Source: an uncultured Clostridia bacterium
Lineage (GTDB): Bacteria; Bacillota; Clostridia; Oscillospirales; Ruminococcaceae
Length of the DNA stretch: 15,321 nt
Direction of reading: 5' to 3'
Assembly: GCA_947584825.1 (NCBI GenBank)
Contig: CANPWR010000022.1
Coordinates: 1-15,321, forward strand
The translations under genes were made by a program, and so were the position numbers. Below the pieces are notes generated by a model. It ran no database searches. It saw nothing but the letters and a program-made list of their open reading frames with translations, and had not been told where the DNA came from. Of the stretch, positions 12,352 to 15,321 are shown piece after piece; within the stretch, counting starts at the first letter, position 1; each line of letters starts with the position of its first letter.

Positions 12352-13710
12352 GTGAAAATGAAAAAGTTATTCTGTTTTTTAGCAGCAGGAGTTATAGCAT
12401 TCAGTGCATTCGCAGGAAATGCGTTTTCATATTTTGACGGAAAAACGGATTACTCTAAAGCACCTAGAACAAAAATCGGAAGCTTTACTTATTTACTGAA
12501 GCAAAACGTACAGTACGGTTCGGTTAAGATACCTTATTCTGCAACTGTTACTGGTATACCAAACATTAAAAAGGTAGAGATACCTGCAAAGGTTACTTAT
12601 AACGGAACAGAATTTTCAGTAACAGATGTGGATTTAGAAGATTTCTATTTGTCACCTCAAAAAAAGTTTGGCAGTGTAGAAGAAATGATTTTACCTGAAA
12701 CCATATATAATATAACGAGCTTTGTCGGCTTTCCAAACTTAAAGAAATTGAATATTCCCCAAAACACAATGATAGGAAGAGCAGAAGAATTTATTTATTA
12801 TGATGTTCCATACACATATGAACATTTGAATTATAATAATCAAGGCTTTTCACACTTTTATTGTGATACATTTTATTTTCTTAATTGTCCAAATCTAATA
12901 CTTTCTGTTGATTCAAGAAATCCATATTACAGCTATAAAAATTATATGCTGCTTTCAAAAGACGGAAAAGATTTTTATATGAATTTTAACAGAAGCACCG
13001 ATATTATAATTCCTGACGGTGTAGAAAACATTTGGGATGCGGGTGCTTTTAGCGATAGTAAGATCCATGGATATGGCTTTTCTCACGTTAAAAGTATAAG
13101 GCTGCCTAACACTTTAAAGTCAATAGGATGGGGCGCTTTTTACAATTCAAAAATCACCGAAATCACTTTGCCGGACAGCCTTAAAGAAGTTTACGGAGAT
13201 GTATTTTCTTATTCGACTGTTAATTCTGTGACATTCGGGAAAAACACAACTTTGATTGGAAAAAGGGCATTTAAGAATTGTAAAAATCTAAAAAGTGTGA
13301 CTATTCCCGAAACAGTAAAAGAAATTTGTTCTAGCGCATTTCAAAACTGCAGGGGTCTTAAGAATGTGAATATATTATCAAAAAATGTTGAAATTGATTT
13401 TTCGGCTTTTAAGAATTGCACAAATCTTAAAAGTGTAACCATAAACGGAGTCAGAAAATTTGATGCGGATATTTTTTGTAACTGCAAAAAGCTTTCTAAA
13501 ATTACCATCAACAATAAAAAGAAGGCTCCAAAATTATCTTATTTTGCCTTTGAAAAGGTCAAAAAAGGTATAAAGATTGTGGTTAAAAATAAGAAGATAG
13601 CTAAAGAACTGAAAAAACAATTGAAGAAAAGCGAAAGCGGAGTAAAAAATGCAAAGATAATGGTAGGTAAAAAAGTGATTTATAAAGTTACTGTAAAAAA
13701 TAGTTTTTAA
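12352..13710 (+). CDS. secreted BspA-type leucine-rich-repeat protein (first copy)
   Basis: A 452-residue exported protein. Residues 1-26 are a signal peptide (basic MKMKK, hydrophobic core, small residues near AFA and AFS). A conserved N-terminal region (about 28-150) is shared with the third gene. BspA/LRR_5 repeats follow (about 170-390), with units such as LPNTLKSIGWGAFYNS, LPDSLKEVYGDVFSYS and IPETVKEICSSAFQNC. A basic C-terminal module (about 387-447, GIKIVVKNKKIAKELKKQL then AKIMVGKKVIYKV) closes it. There is no LPXTG or membrane anchor; the lysine-rich end might bind wall polymers, which is inference. BspA repeats are known adhesion or ligand-binding modules. GTG at 12352 is chosen over ATG at 12358 because AAGGAGG is 8 bases upstream of it. 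First of three same-strand paralogous genes. Confidence 0.9.
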   Translation: MKMKKLFCFLAAGVIAFSAFAGNAFSYFDGKTDYSKAPRTKIGSFTYLLKQNVQYGSVKIPYSATVTGIPNIKKVEIPAKVTYNGTEFSVTDVDLEDFYLSPQKKFGSVEEMILPETIYNITSFVGFPNLKKLNIPQNTMIGRAEEFIYYDVPYTYEHLNYNNQGFSHFYCDTFYFLNCPNLILSVDSRNPYYSYKNYMLLSKDGKDFYMNFNRSTDIIIPDGVENIWDAGAFSDSKIHGYGFSHVKSIRLPNTLKSIGWGAFYNSKITEITLPDSLKEVYGDVFSYSTVNSVTFGKNTTLIGKRAFKNCKNLKSVTIPETVKEICSSAFQNCRGLKNVNILSKNVEIDFSAFKNCTNLKSVTINGVRKFDADIFCNCKKLSKITINNKKKAPKLSYFAFEKVKKGIKIVVKNKKIAKELKKQLKKSESGVKNAKIMVGKKVIYKVTVKNSF

Positions 13711-13764
13711 ATCAAATATTATAAATATTTTACTTGCAAATTCTGTTTTTAAAGGAGATATTTT

Positions 13765-14778
13765 ATGAGAAAATTAAAAAGTTTATTTTCCTCATCAATA
13801 GCTATGGTAATAATGATGGTGTTATGTATTTCAAATATCTGTTGTTCAGCTGATTACTACGATTTTTATTATTATGAAGATATTGATAAGATTCAAGTTG
13901 ATACTGGCAGCTTTAAGTATTCAATTGATAAAGATACTTTAACAGTAACCATTACTGATATTAAAGAGGGAACTAAAACGTTTACTATTCCTGAAACAGT
14001 TATTTTTGATAAAGTTTATCCCGTAGAGCGTTTAAGTATTGGGGAAAGCGAAGACGGAGAAATGTACTCCGATTTTGTAGGAACATTAAAAACTATTAAT
14101 GTTGGAAAAAACACTAAAAGCATAAATTTCTATAATTGTGAACTTACTGCCCTAAAAACTATTAATGTACCGGCTGGTTCAAAGCTGCAATACCTTTCTT
14201 TAGATTCATGCCAAAAATTAAGAAGTATAAATCTGCCTTCTAATTCTGTATTAAGTGAAATAAGCATCTCTAACTGTCCGAAAATGACGGAAATATCATT
14301 ACCCAAAACAATTAAATATTTAGGATTTTTAGACGCTCCAAATCTTAAAGTGAAAATTGCAAAAGGTAATAAACATTTTAAGATCAAAGGAAATCAGATA
14401 CTTTCAAGAAACGGAAAGAAATTGATTGGGATAGTTGGAAACAAACGTAACGTAAAGATTTATAAATCTGTAAAGGTACTTGGCGATTCTAGTATTAACA
14501 ACAAATATCTGAGAAAGCTGATAATAGGAAAAAATGTTACCAAATTTGAATTAGATTCTTTTGCTTCGTGTCCAAAGATTAAAATAGAAATAAAAAATAA
14601 AAATAAAGCTCCAGAAATTAAAAATTCTGCTTTTAGGTTTGCTAAGAAAGGAATAAAGTTTTATGTACCAAATCAGAAGGTTGCTAATGATTTAAGAAGT
14701 AAGCTTAAGGGAAGTAAAATTAAGAAAGCCAAAATTTTAATTGATAAAAAGACTGTATATGAAATAAATAAAGGTTAG
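13765..14778 (+). CDS. secreted LRR-like protein with the same C-terminal module
   Basis: A 337-residue exported protein with a signal peptide (about 1-29, cleavage near CCSA) and an acidic Tyr-rich start to the mature chain (DYYDFYYYED, 30-39). Degenerate leucine-rich repeats run from about 105 to 270 (LKTINVGKNTKSI, LQYLSLDSCQKLRSINLP, MTEISLPKTIKYL). The C-terminal module (about 276-334: KAPEIKNSAFRFAKKGIKF, VPNQKVANDLRSKLK, AKILIDKKTVYEI) aligns with residues 386-447 of the preceding protein. The N-terminal half does not match the neighbours beyond the repeat pattern, so it is a more distant paralogue or shares only the C-terminal cassette. ATG at 13765 has AAAGGAG 7 bases upstream. The 54-base gap before it and the 40-base gap after it hold no terminator, consistent with one operon. 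Confidence 0.85.
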   Translation: MRKLKSLFSSSIAMVIMMVLCISNICCSADYYDFYYYEDIDKIQVDTGSFKYSIDKDTLTVTITDIKEGTKTFTIPETVIFDKVYPVERLSIGESEDGEMYSDFVGTLKTINVGKNTKSINFYNCELTALKTINVPAGSKLQYLSLDSCQKLRSINLPSNSVLSEISISNCPKMTEISLPKTIKYLGFLDAPNLKVKIAKGNKHFKIKGNQILSRNGKKLIGIVGNKRNVKIYKSVKVLGDSSINNKYLRKLIIGKNVTKFELDSFASCPKIKIEIKNKNKAPEIKNSAFRFAKKGIKFYVPNQKVANDLRSKLKGSKIKKAKILIDKKTVYEINKG

Positions 14779-14818
14779 CATTCTGATGTGAAGTAATAGA
14801 GTAATAGGAGATATAAAT

Positions 14819-15321
14819 ATGAAAATGAAAAAGTTATTTAGTTTATTAGCAGCTGGAGTTGTAGCGGTCAGCGCATTTGGAAGCAACTCATTTGCATATT
14901 ATGACGGCTCGACTTCTTACTCTGACGCACCTAAAACGAAAATAGATGGTTTTACTTATATCTTAAAAGAAAATGTGCAATATGGCGACAAGGTTAAAGT
15001 ACCATATTCTGCTACTGTTGTTGAAATTCCGAATATTCAAAAGGTGGAGATACCTGAAAAGATTATATGTGATGGCTTGGAATTTTTAGTAACCGATGTA
15101 GACTTATGTGGAGAACTATTTGTACATCCTAAAAAACTGAATTTATATACGAATGTAGAAGAAGTAGTATTACCTGATACGATTTACAATATAACTGAAT
15201 TTGCATACTTCCCCAAAATTGTAAAGGTAAACATACCAAAGAAAACAGCTATCGGAAGATTTTATTCCGAAGGTTTTGTAGATTATGATTATAGCCAAAA
15301 TAAATATATAGTTGATAAAAC
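14819..15321 (+). CDS. secreted BspA-type LRR protein (third copy, truncated by window edge)
   Basis: The first 167 residues of a protein closely related to the first gene of the cluster. It shares the signal peptide (opening MKMKKLFSLLAAGVVAVSAF), the post-cleavage YYDGSTSYSDAPKTKI, the block VQYGDKVKVPYSATVVEIP, TDVDL and VLPDTIYNIT, all in the same order and spacing with small differences. The leucine-rich repeats and C-terminal module should lie beyond the right edge. ATG at 14819 has AGGAG 8 bases upstream, whereas its paralogue uses GTG at the aligned position. The frame is open to the window end. Confidence 0.88.
   Translation, partial: MKMKKLFSLLAAGVVAVSAFGSNSFAYYDGSTSYSDAPKTKIDGFTYILKENVQYGDKVKVPYSATVVEIPNIQKVEIPEKIICDGLEFLVTDVDLCGELFVHPKKLNLYTNVEEVVLPDTIYNITEFAYFPKIVKVNIPKKTAIGRFYSEGFVDYDYSQNKYIVDK

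Overview
The window is a stretch of low-GC chromosome from a Gram-positive anaerobe, most likely a Clostridia/Ruminococcus-like gut or rumen bacterium. This is inferred from the hrcA-grpE-dnaK order under a CIRCE element, the AGGAGG-type ribosome binding sites, the sigma-A-like promoters, and the mix of PduL, DUF4190 zinc-ribbon proteins and BspA-type leucine-rich-repeat proteins. No marker gene fixes the species.

Layout. (1) Positions 1-3065, minus strand: the class I heat-shock operon, read hrcA, grpE, dnaK, with dnaK running off the left edge. A strong promoter overlaps a perfect CIRCE operator, so HrcA represses its own operon. (2) Positions 3201-5181, plus strand: a small accessory island. 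A wHTH-WYL transcription factor and a protein resembling the uracil-DNA glycosylase superfamily form a tight two-gene operon. It is followed by a 10-codon ORF with an excellent ribosome binding site inside an inverted repeat. Two copies of a 13-base motif sit on either side of the gene pair. This is the best candidate here for an uncharacterised system. (3) Positions 5194-8045, minus strand: valS with its own promoter and a strong terminator, but no recognisable T-box. (4) Positions 8098-9257, plus strand: two tandem small membrane proteins, each a zinc ribbon, a polar linker and a DUF4190-like two-helix domain. (5) Positions 9379-9957: an orphan PduL-type phosphotransacylase. A shared bidirectional terminator separates it from (6), positions 10094-12024, minus strand: a cytoplasmic sialate O-acetylesterase-like SGNH hydrolase and an XRE regulator, transcribed separately. 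(7) Positions 12105-15321, plus strand: a run of three secreted leucine-rich-repeat proteins. The first and third are clear tandem paralogues, the second shares the C-terminal module of the first, and the third is cut by the right edge.

How the parts relate: the heat-shock operon, valS and pduL are housekeeping or core metabolism. The WYL/UDG-like pair, the zinc-ribbon pair, the esterase/XRE segment and the LRR array look like accessory segments between core genes. Several track-length open frames are antisense shadows and are left out. Where the upstream-most start lacks a ribosome binding site (valS, XRE, both zinc-ribbon genes) the start has been moved to the codon with good spacing.
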